From: Enoplolaimus lenunculus
Lineage: Eukaryota > Nematoda > Enoplea > Enoplida > Thoracostomopsidae
Length of the DNA: 64,000 nucleotides
NCBI GenBank assembly: GCA_030248215.1
Contig: JASANG010002156.1
Span: forward strand, 124,001 to 188,000
Direction: 5' to 3'
A program made the position numbers and the translations under genes. Below, in pieces: positions 1-14,100 of the stretch (its first letter is position 1; every line of letters begins with the position of its first letter). Below the pieces are notes generated by a model. That model saw only the letters and a program-made list of their open reading frames with translations, was not told the DNA's origin and did no database searches.

Positions 1-646
1 CCCAATAACACTGAGCCAAATACTGGCGGAATGTTGACTTCCAGCGGATTACTTGCAAATACTCCTAAGCAACTACAAGCGGCTTTTACGAAGACTGAAA
101 GTGCCATTGCACAACTCACAGCTAAACACGTAACGCATACGCAATCTGGTTTCGCACAACCACGAGCTGATGTGCAAGAAATACGCAATAATTCAACACC
201 AGAGCCGTCACGCTGGATTACGAAGCAAGTAGAACCTATTTGCGCAATCGACTCAAATAGATGTTTGGATTTTAGCGGACAACTTCAGAGTAGATCTGTA
301 AGTGGTTATATTGCGGCTGATGGTAATACTTCTGTTACAAGAATGTCGGCAGAGCCTGCATGCAGTATGAACAGAATTGGTAGTTTTGTGGAACCAGTAC
401 CGCTCAAATGTGACGTTTCCCAGCCTCCGAGGAGTTGTAATTCTCTAACGAAAATCCCAAGCGCTGTCAGATGTGGTGCAGGTTGTAGTACAACCAATGT
501 TCAGAGCTCTAAACAAACAGAATCTACAAGCTCTGCAGCCAGTCATAGAGGTCATGTGAGCTGTGACGAGGCAATATTGGACGTGATTGAATCTGTTTCA
601 GCGGCGGTACGAAGGAGAAATGATACATCTGAAGACATGCATAGCG
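1..646 (+). CDS. KMT2C/D: KMT2C/D exon (first in window, starts upstream)
   Basis: The frame is open from base 1, so this exon began before the window. It encodes a Ser/Thr-rich stretch without a recognisable domain, ending DMHS. The exon stops at AGCG|GTAGGT and leaves one base (G), which the next exon completes to GAG. Its membership in the gene rests on frame continuity rather than on a domain. Confidence 0.75.
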
Positions 647-2577
647 GTAGGTTCAGACCTGAAATTTAACTATTTATTTGAAAATGTTTGACTTGTTTAT
701 GTCATTTACGTTATTGAACCTATCTGCTTTTTAAACATATGCATACAGTTTTGAAAAAGCCGAATCTAGCGGAGCATGGAAACACCTCTTTGTGTGTTTG
801 AAATTAAGTTGGAACAGACAAGTCAAGTAGGCATATCTAACCGCTGCAGTTTTAATATTATTCAATACTTCTGCCTAATAAAGGGAAGTATCGAAGTTAA
901 CGTTTGGATTCAAAATCTGAGTATGTTTTTATTTAAGAGGTCAAACAGTTAGAAGTCAACAAATCAAACGTTGTCAAGGGAGTCCCCAATGAAATCAGCT
1001 CAGTAAATGGCGAAGCAGAGTCAATGCGTGGTTGCAACTCAGATCTGCAGATATTCAACCATTTGAATTGTCAAGCGCAGCAACAACATGAGCAGCAACA
1101 GCAGCAAAAACACCACTACTACCACCACCAACAACAACAGGAGCAGCAAGTTGTTCACGACGAACTATTAGATGAAGCTAGAGGTGACCGTGCTACGCGT
1201 CCTGAAATTCTATTTGCTAATTTACGGCTACCGCACCTACGCAATGTCATACCTCAGTGGTCGGAACGTATCGCAGCAATACGCAGTGCATGGGCGTCAG
1301 TCCCGCATGTTGAGCGTATACAGTTTGTTACGCTCGCTCGTGAAAATTATGCCGCTTTTATAGCATCTTCTGGGCTAACGACGACTAGCCCTCATGACCT
1401 TAAGCCGCAGCAGCAGCAGCAAGAACAACAATTTTTCCTTCAGCAACAGATGTTACAACAACAACACCTGTACATGCCTCGAGTTTCTCCGCAGCGAACA
1501 ATTGGACCTCAGTTTCTGGGATCGAGCTGCATCGGTACAAACGTCGCCCAACAACAACAACAACAGCAGCAGCAGCAGCAATATTTCCTTCGGCAACAGA
1601 TGTTACAGCAGCAGCAGCACCAGCTCCACAACCACCACCACCACCAACAACAACAACATTTTGTTCAACAGCAGATGTTACAGCAACAGCAACTAATGCA
1701 ACAACAGCTTCAACGACAAGAGCAACAACAACAACAGCAGCAGCAGCAGCTTATACACGACGAAATATTAGATGAAGCAAGGGGCGACCGTGCGACGCGA
1801 CCAGAAATTTTATTCGCTAATTTACGGCTACCGCACCTACGTAACGTGAAGCCTCAATGGATGGAACGTATTGCAGAAATACGTAGTGCTTGGGAGTCGC
1901 TCTCTCATGTTGAACGCATACCGTTTGTCACGCTTGCTCGTGAAAATTACGCCGCTTTTGTTGCATCTTCTGGGCCTACAAGGGCAAACACTAGCTCTAA
2001 TGACCTGAAGCTACAACACCACCAACAGTCTAACCCTAGTGAACTGGTGTCTGGACGACGTGAAAAGGTAAGTGAATGAGTTGTGCGAAATTTACGATAG
2101 CTAGACGGGTGGCAGTTGCGAACAAAATTAATTTTGGTACAGGTGTTGCGTTATTTGTTATTTTTATTGCTAGTCGTTCATAGTATATAATTTTGTTTGA
2201 AGTACGGTAGGAACTTTGAAAGGCGGAGTTAGTAAGACATGTTTGTGACAGGACCTAAGTCATTTGCCAAAGTAACTCATTGATAACATATTAGATCTTG
2301 TAAGGTTTTTATGGCTGTTGGTTTAAGGATCTGTTAAACGTCAGTACCTCATCGTCTCTTTTTTGGCAACAAGCGGGGCAGACACCAGCATCACCTTTGC
2401 CGCAACGAACACCGAACTCACACCCGCAGTCGCATAATAGCTTGTCTTCCGCGAATAATGCTTCTCCAGAAACAAATATTACATGCAACGGCCCTTATTC
2501 CGATGATTGCGCAAGGCAACAACAAATGCAGCAGAAACATCATCATCAACAACAACAACAACAACAGCAGCAGCAGC

Positions 2578-2635
<58 letters not shown>

Positions 2636-5600
2636 GCAGCAGCAGCAGCAGCTGCAACAACAACATCAACAGCAGCAGCGACAACAACAACATCAACAGC
2701 AGCAGCGACAACAACAACAACATTTGCAACACTTGGAGCAGCAGGAGCAACAAATAATAAAACTACAACAAACGCAAAAACCAAACTCTGTTAAAACTTG
2801 TGCACGTCCCATACCAGATTCGCAACATCACAACTGCAGTAATGGCAACAACAACTTCTATGCAGCAAACAACAATCCGACATCAACTGGAAATGTAAAC
2901 AACTGGGTAAGCATAAATCTGAACCGTCAACAAGTGTTATCGCCAACTGATACCTCAATACCTACAAAGCGGATTGAGCTTGAAGTAAGTCCAGCGAAAT
3001 AATTTTTTCAAAGGGCTATTGTTTTGTGGTAATTTTTGTTAAATAGGTTACTGGTGACAGGTTGAATGCTTGTATTCTGGTAGTTGTGACAGCTTTCGCA
3101 AAATTGCAATAACTATAAAAGACTGTCGTTAATTTTCATAGAAGCATACTATATAACGTGCGTATTTTGGCAGGGTGCGACAGGGTGTTAATTCGCCGGA
3201 TACAGGTATCGGTGTTTTGTGTGATATTATACCGCGCTCTCTGATTTTTTATATTCTTCTAATTTTTTCTGAGAAAATATTTTGCATGTGTATATCGGAA
3301 TTTGAAATACTAAATTGGTTTCAGCTAAGATAGTGTGAGTAAAGTTATTTAAATTTTCTTAGATAACGTCATTCTTCTGAATGCTTTTGTCGAAATTTGT
3401 ATTGTTTAATTAATTTGTAGTGTACATATTTTGAATTTTGTTGATGTCTTGGAGCTTTGATCTTGTACTTTTGGAGTTTTTGTGGATTTTTAACTATCCT
3501 TTCTAACTAAACATTTGATTGATATTGTTTTCAGCAAATGTACAAAGTTCTTGAAGGCAATATTGCGATGTTGACGAAAGCGAAGGGAGAGTTCTTGGCA
3601 CGGCAGGAACAACATAAAGCTTTCGGTCAGCAATTACCAGCGGATGAAAAAGCACACCTCGCCCGACTCACGTCACAAATCGCAGAAATGACTCGTGATT
3701 TAGAATATACACGCAAAAAAGTGATGAGCACTCATAATGAAATTGATCAGAATATTTCAATGCCGAAATGTGCGTCTCAAGGCTTGGATGGCAGTTGCGA
3801 TGGGAACGATATTGTTGTTGCAAATCGAAGTCTAAATTCTGTTAGCCATTATGGGCCGGCTGTTAACGGAATAGGATCAGCTGGGAATAGCACAAGCGAT
3901 TCACCTTGTGAGAGGAACTCGCTGCTCTCGACTAGCGGAGCTGGTTCTGATCAACTGGTAAGAATCAGTGAACGTAGTAATATAACGGCTGATGATGCTG
4001 GTTTTCCTCAAACTGTCGCCAAACAAAGTTCCGAAAGAAACGATTGCACTAGTGTTAGATCCGACGATTTAAGTGTTGCTGTAGCTGAGCAGGATCAGCT
4101 AGTGGTTTCGCTTCCAAATCATACTGCCACCAGCAACTTTGAACATAATGGACCCGTTGGGGACGGCATGTCCGGGTCAAGCGTCGATAATTGTGACCTC
4201 CAAGCGGATAAGCCTGACCTCAGCTCTGGAACGGGTGCTTCTAATCGCTTCGCACATCGTTTGAGTCTAACGATGGTGGGAGAAACTGTAGACAGTAACA
4301 GTACAAGTGAAAATTTGGGTTCGAAACGTCAGTGTATGGACAGTACTGGGTTTCAGAAACAGACCGAGACATGCTCAGATAACAGTAATCGGGATTTTGG
4401 TAATCTGACATTAATTACCTCAAGTAACATTCTTGTTACTAGTTGTGAGAGCGTTACTAGTGGCGAAAAAATTACGGGCAGCAACAGCAGTGATAACAAC
4501 AATAACAACAACAACAGCAACAACAAAAACAATAACAACAACAAGAACAACAGTAACAGCAGCAGCAGTAGTAGCAGTAGTAGCACTAGCACTAAAGCTG
4601 GTTTATGTGGCTATAACCATAGACAAGAAGTACAACGTTCTTTTCATACCAATATTGGAGATTTTGGCGAAATGAATACAGTTGAAAGCGATAAAACAAG
4701 CAACGCAGACGGTGACCAAGCTCCCGAAACCCAGATACGTGGTCAAAAAGCGATTGAGTGTGATGACCATAACAACATGTACCCCCTCTCCGTAAATGAT
4801 ACTGCCGGAATATCGGAGCAAATATATAGCTTAAATGCTGAGTATCATAATCATAATGCTGGTATTCAATTATCGCCTTGTTCTACTGCAAATCCGCATG
4901 TGCCTCAAACGGTTTATGTAAGTAGATAGTAGAAGAGCTGTCCTGGGGCCAGGGAGCAACCGGAATTCTGGTTCCGGCATTTTTTGACCTTTCGGTTTCG
5001 GTAAATAATAAATCAGCGAAGGTAGATTGCGCTTCTGTTCATTATGATAATTTAATTTCGCAAAAAAAGAAATATAAATGAATTTTTTGGTGGCATGTGT
5101 TCATTTTTCGGTTCTGGTTCCGGAAATTTTTTCAAATTCCGGTTCCGGTAAATTGTAATTCCGGTTGCACCCTGCCTGCGACCGGGATTTTAACCAGGGA
5201 TTGCGCTGAAACCTCGCCCCCAAGGGCAATGAATATTCAGTAAGAATGTATTTTGTATTGTCAAAATTGCAGGGTTTCAACTGGAACGTAATTTTGTCGG
5301 AATCGGAGTCGGAATTGAATTTTCTTGTCGGAACCGGAATCGAAACTTTTAGTTTATATGTTTTTATTTCACTTTTCACACAGTATTTTCCCAGTGCAAT
5401 CCATCTGCGACAAAGGATAATTCTCCAAATTAGGTGGTATAACAATTCATTTTCCGTCTTTTTCATTGTCATAAATCAAGGTGGAACATGATTTTAAACA
5501 TGAAATCATTTTGATGGAATTTCAGACGGAATCGGAATTATGTTGGAACTCTACATGTTATTATTTCAAAAAAGAAACGTTGAAAATGGGAAGCGGCAAA

Positions 5601-8473
5601 AATCAAGCTTGGTCCATGTACCGGGAGGCCTATGAAAACTACTATTATATATTTGTGATCAACTTAACAATATTTCACTTATGGCTTTTGTTCTAAATGC
5701 TTCAAAAAGTATATCATGAACTCAAGAAGCCTAGTTAATACTAAAACTTATATAGAAACAAAATTATATCCAAAAATAGCATGTCATGCTAAATTAGCGT
5801 TATTACATATATTTTACTGTTTGCTCAAATATGCAGTTAAACAGATATTGAAGTATCCGGATCCCCTCCGGATATCGGAACCGGAGCCGAATAGCGAATG
5901 TTTAACCGGAACGGGGTATTAACCGGTTATAGGTTCTTAATTCGTGCACGGTTTGAAGTATTTGAGTCGCGAAAAATGAATTTCGAGATCACCAGCGTAA
6001 ATGGTGTGTTTCTGTAGGATACCGGAACTGGATGCATAAATGCATTTTGGCCGGATATTAAACCGGGTCTGGATATTCGGTCACGCACTGGCCTCAGCGC
6101 GCGTCTGATACCAAAAGTTTTGCCGAGACCGATGCCGATTTTTATTTTGAAGATGTGCCGATGCCGGTTCCGATTTTAATACTCTACATAATACATGCGA
6201 GGACTAAACCCTAACAGCCATAATAGAGTATAATTTTACAGATCGGTTCATTTCAATTATTTTTTTCTAACAGGAATGCAAGAGAGATAACTCTTTCCCT
6301 GATCAGGCGCACCGATATACGCCAACAAATGGATTTGATAGTATTCCAAAGCAGTGTTATATGTAAAATGTATCGACAAATAACGGCAATTATTTTTGCT
6401 GTGCCGACGCCGATTAATCAGCGCTTCTCTACTTTAAATCAAAATAAAATATGCTAAAAATACGGCTGCTGCGTTTTTCAATTGCAGGAACATGAACTGA
6501 ATTTTGGCTTTCCGGCCGAAACAGGAATTTCGCTTGAACCATGACGCTTAGCAATAAATATATTACTTAAACGTGTTAAATTATTCATATATTGCAGCAG
6601 CATGGCATCGTGAACCATTCATGGGGCTCTACGCAGCAGCGCACTGGTTGGCTTGGTTCGATGAATACGATGCAAACGCCTTTGGCTCAGTCTAAAGTCA
6701 GTTGATATTTCGTAATTACGTTAAACTGGTTTTTTATCCAGCAGCGTTTTAACTGTATGTAACACATCACCAGTTCTGGTCTCTTGTTCCCATTTTTGGT
6801 GGAGAGGGACTTTCCCTGGTGGAACCTGAGCTATGAGAAATTAAAGGGTGGGTGGCGATTCCACACAGTTTAACCTGTGGGCATTTGTTACGTTGTATAG
6901 TCTTATGCTAGCTGTGACTACCAATATTCAGTTCTTGGGTCATTCAGCAATGTGCATGTACTTCATTTTATATCGAGCTAATATGATGCCCCATTTTGGA
7001 AAAACTAAGGGCATCAACTAAAGTTAGGCTAAAAGTGTGGGTTTGGCTGTGTGAATTCTGTGATCAGAGAGAGCTCAGAAGTTAGTACTAGTTTTTGAAA
7101 CCTGCGAAGTGACGCGCACTGCTAATGTGCAGGATTTAAAAGACCGCCATTTCCTGGTTCAATCAAGGTTCGCAAGACCCATCACTAGTTAGCTGTCGGT
7201 GTTGCACACATGTGAGAATATGAGCACTGGTTATAAATACAGTGAATGGAAACATCCAGGTTTGTGGTATAACACATTGTTTTCATTGTTTCAGGCACCA
7301 ACCGCAATACGTTCAACAAATCACCAATTGAGTCTTTCAAATGGTAGGTTCATGTTTTTATTGGAATATTCTAAGATTGTTTAAGTAGTATCATTTGCAT
7401 GGCAAAGTTAATGCAACAAAGGAATGTTGTTGTTAATATATCGTTTTTAAAGTATACACTTGATTTTATTTTGATTTAGTCACTGTTGCTACTGCGATGC
7501 AACAAGAACGGTTAATTTTATCGACGCCTAAAAACACTCCGGTGCCAGGTGGATCTGAGCTGCATACACCTGGGATAATAGTACACAAACAGCGGAATCG
7601 CAAAAGCACTCTCGCTACAGCGGCAACTGTTAATCGCGCAGTTAATGCAGTTCAGAACGCAGTCGCACAAGGTGTTTCCGTTAGTGCTGGTGGCCAACGT
7701 TTGAATAATGGTGGTCAATACAACATTCCTCGTAGCGATTTCACTGGACCTGCAGGTTATGGAACACGACCAGGTGCTGTTTACGGTAATTTTGTCTATG
7801 GCGGAGTTGTACCGCGGCCGGCAACAGCGCAGACAGCAACAACAATTGATTGTAGCAACGGTGAGGTTGGAGATAGACCCGGGAGACGTGGTGGTTTGGT
7901 GAAATCATACCGACAAGAGAAACGGAAACAATCGTCACTGTGTGGCGACTTGATCAAACGCATTGAGCTTCAAGAACCTGTAACGCATGCCGCGGGCCGC
8001 CTAGGCGTCGACCTACATTGTGTTCCGATTGGAACGTGCTTCCTGCCAGGTACACCAGGTGAGTCTGTTCGTTTGGTTTGGTCCGGGAGTTTGTAATGGG
8101 TAATCCCTGGAAGCATCTGGTATATGTAACGTAATATTGTGCTCGTTTTGACCAAGACATTGGTTTATAAGATTGGCGTTAACACTAAGCCAGGCCGGAC
8201 CGCGTCGTAAGTCGGAGCGTTTTTTATAAATTGGTTTGCAGTTCTGTCAGTCATCAAGCGACAATTTACGTGAAAACGTATTGTAAACCTCATATAAACT
8301 ATAGGTGCCTGCTTATTAATCCTAAGCCTAATCCTAAGCTTCCCAGTCTCTAATTCTAAGCTTCTCTATCTCTAATTCCTGTATTCCCATTGTCTCGCAG
8401 CGAGCAAGCCCCTATACTTAACATGTGCGATATTATTATTATTATTATTTATTATTATTATTATTATTACCAC

Positions 8474-8513
<40 letters not shown>

Positions 8514-11052
8514 GGCAAAAACTACTTATCTGCTACAACAATGCGTATTGGTTATTGTGATATTTCATTCACCAGTGATTATTTTAATTTTCAATTTGCC
8601 AACGACCTCGCATGTTCCAGTTTATTCGATACCAAAAACAATGACAGCAATGCAGAACAGGAGTCGCGGGCGCAGATATTTGATCGTCGTACTCAGATCT
8701 CAATTGGTTAGTTAAAAACGATAACAGGTGTTTTGAAGTACTCGACTCACTCACCGTTTTCTCACTTATTGTGTGGGGCTTGCCCCAGAGGTTCATGTTG
8801 TTTTAGCCATTAATAATATTAAAAGCGTTGTTGTTCTGATGTAATTGGAGTTATAAAGTTGGGGAATCGAATCGATGTGGTATCCAGTCATTATTGTGCA
8901 GATCGAAAATTAATAGTGTAAATTGTATGAAATTATTTCCGCCAGTATTTACGTTTTACTTCTGTCTCTATGTAAGCTTGTGACGATATTTATGTTCGAC
9001 CGAATAAAACAATTCGTATGTGTTGTTTAAGGTGAAAAACATTGCCTAGATTTACGTTATCAGGAAGCGAAATCGGTAAGCTTTGGCGTAGACAGCTATA
9101 GAAATATAGCAAATTGGTCAAGGTTGTAATATTTGCAACGCTAAACATTTTTCACAAGAACTTTAAGTCCTTGGCATTAATTTTTTAATTAAACAGAGGA
9201 ATGTGAACGTAAAAGTTTTCCTGGAACTGTGTCGGGGCGGGGGGGATAACTTAATTTGATACTTTAAAATTAATGTTCCTCATGTTTTCATACTTTGCAC
9301 CCTTGCTGGGTGCGTATCTATTGTATACAAACGCAAAAATTTGCGGTTTAGATGCCATACTTTGACTTGCAATTCATGCTCGTTGTTAAAGCTGGATAAA
9401 TTATACCTTAAAATCGGTGTGTGAAAAAACCTGTATGCTGTCGATAATTTTTGCGTTTGCATGGGGCTGGAGAAACTGTGAGGAGCTTAATTAAGACAAG
9501 CGTCTGAGTCAGGGGGGGCTCGACGTAAAATACCGCCACCAGAACCGGAAATTTAAAAGACCAGAGCCGGGACCGGAAAACAAAAAATATTTGTTACCGA
9601 AAAATTCATGTAAACGCTATTTTATCTTATTTAATCCATTTAGAATGACAAAATTGTGGAACAGTTGCTGTAGGTGGAGACGTATGGTAAATTATCGAGT
9701 ATGACACCAATTGAAAATTTTGACAATACACTTCATACATATTTAGAAAAATTAGTTAGAATAATAGGCGGAGGGACGGAATATGGACCTCCCTACGAAT
9801 TCAGTGAAAGCAGTGTATTTTATAGATTTCGACGCGCTGAGTTCTGCAGCACCATTTTTAAAGCTGCAAAGCCCCGGTTCAAAAGTTATGTCCTGCTTCC
9901 TTCAACTTTTAACTATATAAAACATGTACAAGCAACCAAAATTGTGTAACTAATAAACCTGGTAAAGCTTATACTTTACGAACATGTGAGTTATAGATAC
10001 CGTCTCTTCGTGTGCATGTTTGCACTATAATTTCGAGGCCATAACGTTTGAACCGTTGGTCATACAGCCACAAAAATGGTACCGTTGAATTCATCTCGTT
10101 GAGATTTATCGGATAGGCCAATTTATGTTAAATTCCTAGGGATGTCCAGATTCCGTACCTCCACCGAATATTTGACTATTTTTTTAAATTTTCAAATGAG
10201 AAAAAATTTTAATGCTAAAAAACGAAAAATTTCCGTGAAAAACACCAGATTTGACTGCTGGAACAGGAATTCGGTTGTACCAAGGTCCTACCATAAATAT
10301 GGGAGCATTGAGAAATATCGGCTTTTTCATGTGTTACAAATATCCATTGGCTTTCTGACGATTGCGGTTTACTTGTCAGTACCAAAACGATGCCGCGCGG
10401 TGCCAAATCGGGCTGAATTTACATCAAATTTTATCAAAAAGTATAAAAGTCAGCCGTAAGGATTAAACAAAATGTTATCGCTGACAATATTATTTGATGG
10501 GAATTTTTATCCTTTCTTTTTTATTTAGCGATTGGTTTTTTTTAAATTTCACGAAATTTCCAATTTTTGAATTTTATTGTACAATGTGTTTCCATCTCAG
10601 TCAAATGTTTTCTAATTTTCACTTGAATTTTATTGTATAATGTGTTTTCATCGGAGTGAAATGTTTGTGGTCGTTAATGTTTCATACTTGGCAAGCTATT
10701 TGTAGATTTCGATGAAAATTTCTTCCGAAATATAAGCAAGAGTCGATGAAAACTCTTTAGCCAAGAGTACGCAACTTACGTAGATTCACATTCTTTTGTA
10801 CACAAGATGTGCTACTTGCATACCCTTTTTAAGTATGTGCGCCATCCATTCTTGTTTGCGACCGTGTTTCATTTTAGCCTCAGTCAATGTTGGGCTCTTC
10901 AATGTTACCCAATAGCACGTCTGTCTGTCCTACGCACAACACTAACAGCAATAACAGTTATAGTGTTTTTGGACAGCAATCTTATACGCAGCAGCGACAG
11001 CAGCAGCAGCAGCAACAACAACAAGAACAGCAGCAACAACAGCAGCAGCAGC

Positions 11053-11102
<50 letters not shown>

Positions 11103-14100
11103 CGACAGCAACAAGTGGTAGTAGCCGGTGAGCGAGCACGTAACGTTCAAGGGGTCCTGTCTGCACTAGCTGAAATGGTTGATAGTTCTCATGTGACGCA
11201 GAGTAGCACGTCTGGAAGTGTACCTGTACATGCTGCAACTGGATATACACAGGCGCCCTGTTCGGAACAATTTCCACTAACCCCTGATAAAGGTACGTTC
11301 AGAGACAGAGCAAAGTTTTTTGGGCAAGATTGAAGTGCTTGAAATTTTTCCAAAACTTGCTAAACAAAATCATCTGCGTTATAAAAAACAACTATGCATA
11401 TGAGGGATCACATTTAACTTTTGCTCTTTTCTGAAACGAAATAGCCTTGCGCACTCCCAAACTTAAGCTTAGGCGTAGGGTTGGCTTAGGTTTGGTATGG
11501 TGTGCCTGGACCGACACCTAAATCCTTGCCAATTATCGCCTTACAATTTTAGTTCACAGCAAGAAAGTCACAAACAGGGCAGCAATCATTAATCGGAAGT
11601 GTAAAAATAAAGAGTGTGTGAAACAAATAATGTAGCAAATAATCTGCAACTTAAGCTTCGAAAACCCTGAACCGTAACCTAAACCGCGAAACTCCATGAA
11701 TATCCGATTTGGGAATCGGAATCAGGAAATCCCTCTGGTCCATAGTGTGCAGTTTCTGTTTTGAGCACTAAAGTTGTATATTATTAAGCTTGACTATTGA
11801 TTATTTTGTGTTCGGATAACATCAAGTTTGGGCCACCAGTTTGCTTAAAAACAACGAAAATGCTTTGTTTCCTATTTAAAACAGGAAAAATATATTTGGT
11901 GATAACTGGTGAAGTTCGAAATTGTTTTTCACCAAGACCCTTGCAGCATTTTTGGACATGAAATACGATGGATGACGAAATAAATGGCTGATACTGCAAC
12001 CTTTTTTGAAATTGTGATTGCGTGTCATTCAGTTTTAGTTTTGTTACAGATAATTCAGGTGACGTTGTTGGCGCTGCGAATTTTGACGCTTTAATAGCAG
12101 CAACTGCTAAATCACAACCTGTGATTAGCGGAGACATGCCTGGGTTGCAGCAACAACCCGCACAAGTAGAACCCTCGCCTGCGTGTAGCAGCGTTAATGC
12201 ATCTCAGTCGGCTGCCGTATTAGCATCATTATGTCGTCATTGTATGTCAAGCCTTGTGTACGAACTATCGGTCAAAAAGAAACAACTAGAGCTTGGGTTG
12301 ACTCCGACGGAAATATGGGTTAGTTGAGCTAGGCAATTTGGTATAGTTTATAGTATGACAAACATGACCAGGTATAGGCGCCGGCACGTACTTGCAAGAG
12401 AGTGCAGTTGTGCTCAGTACTGTTCCCTTAGCAATTTATATAGGTAGGTATATAAAGTAAAAATGTTACTTAATGATGTCGCACTGTCACCCTATTGTAC
12501 GTTTTGTTCTGAAACCCATTTGCACGCCTCAACCCAATAATTTGGCGGCGCCCGTGTTGTAACCGGAATTCTGGTTCCGGCATTTTTTCACCTTCCGGTT
12601 CCGGTAAATTTTTACCGGAATTAAAAATTCCGGTAATAAATTTTGGTTGGTGGAAATTAAGACATTTTACTAAAAAAAATGACGATAAAAATTAAGTAGA
12701 TTTCATTCGTGTAGTATATAAACCTTGACAATCGCTGAAAATAAACCATCGAAGATAGATTGCGCTTCCATGGATTATGAAAATCGAAAATACTGCAGAT
12801 AAAGCGAATACTTATCTCCAACTAACGGTTATTTCACCAATAAACTGCAAAAAAGAAAATTAAAGCGATTTTTCGGTGACATGTCTTTTTATTTTCCGGT
12901 CCCGTTTCCGGTAATTTTTTCAAATTCCGGTTCCGGTGAATTGTAATTACGGTAGCGCCCTGATTGCATGAATAGTTGCTCGGATAGATCACGTGTCGTT
13001 TGGCCTCTCGCCGTGCTTTGCTTGAGATTTTTTCATTATTATTTCTCGCGTCAGAAAATTCGGAATCCTGGATAAGTAGGAAAATTCATCAGCAGTGTTT
13101 TAGTGTTTATGTTGTTTACTTAGTGCAGCAGTCAATTGTGTCCATTGCAGGACAAAGAAGAAGTTATGTTTTGTAATCAAAAATGCTACGTGGAATTTGC
13201 GCTAGCTTATCGAGCTCCGTTGACATTCGAAGAAGTTAAGGTATGTCGTGGTTAAGTTTCACCGGCTTGGAGCATTTTGCTGTTATAATTCAAAACGTAC
13301 CAGTTTGTAGAACTTAGGTTTGTTGGTTTTAAGTATTATATTTGCTTTGCTAATTTCAGCCAATTTACAATGCTAAGCTTGATTAATAATCTTGGCGCAA
13401 TTGATATAGCTCGCGCATGCAGGTTTTTCCCAGGTCGGAGTAAATATATGGCGCTCATAATTATCTCGGAATAGTCACGAATTTGGTTTCTGTCTACGTC
13501 CCAAAATAATTTGTTCTTCATCCTGCTAAAAATTAAGATCTTATTCTAGGGTGCTAAGAAAAGTTCGGATTCGAAATATGATTTTGACATAACCAAGACC
13601 ACGGTTGTGAAACACCTGTTTGTGTTTGCAGAATTCAGTTGGAACATATTAAATTATTTTTCAAAAATTGTCAGTCCGCGCAGTTCTGGATCTCAGTCTG
13701 TATTTCAATGTATTCAGATTTCGATTTTTCAGAATTTACATGATGCATGCATAGCATTAGGTTTGCAAAAGATGCCATGTCGAACAACTACAGTTTTAAT
13801 TTTATGCAATATTTTATCTAAATGAAGGGTTTTAAAAGTCAAGGTTCGGATTCGGAATCTGATTCGGCAAAATCGCAATGGGTTTTGAAGTGCATTGGGA
13901 ATCGGTCAAATTAGGGGTTTCGTTTCACCCTGTCTTATTCCAAAGTTAACTTTACTGAAAAATTTGCGGTTACGTAACACAATTCTCGGTTAACGGTGGA
14001 GACTAGGGATACTTTGTATGAAAGTTCGAGTAAAGTTTTCTTTTAAGTTATTTCAACTGAAAAAGAAAATGTTCGTTGTAACCCCTTTTGCGATTTTTGT

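Noticed and set aside
2418-2794. PolyLeu, polyVal, polyAla and polyAsn frames over the CAA run
   Set aside because: They are frame and strand shadows of the (CAA)n tract; only the Gln frame fits the exon phases.
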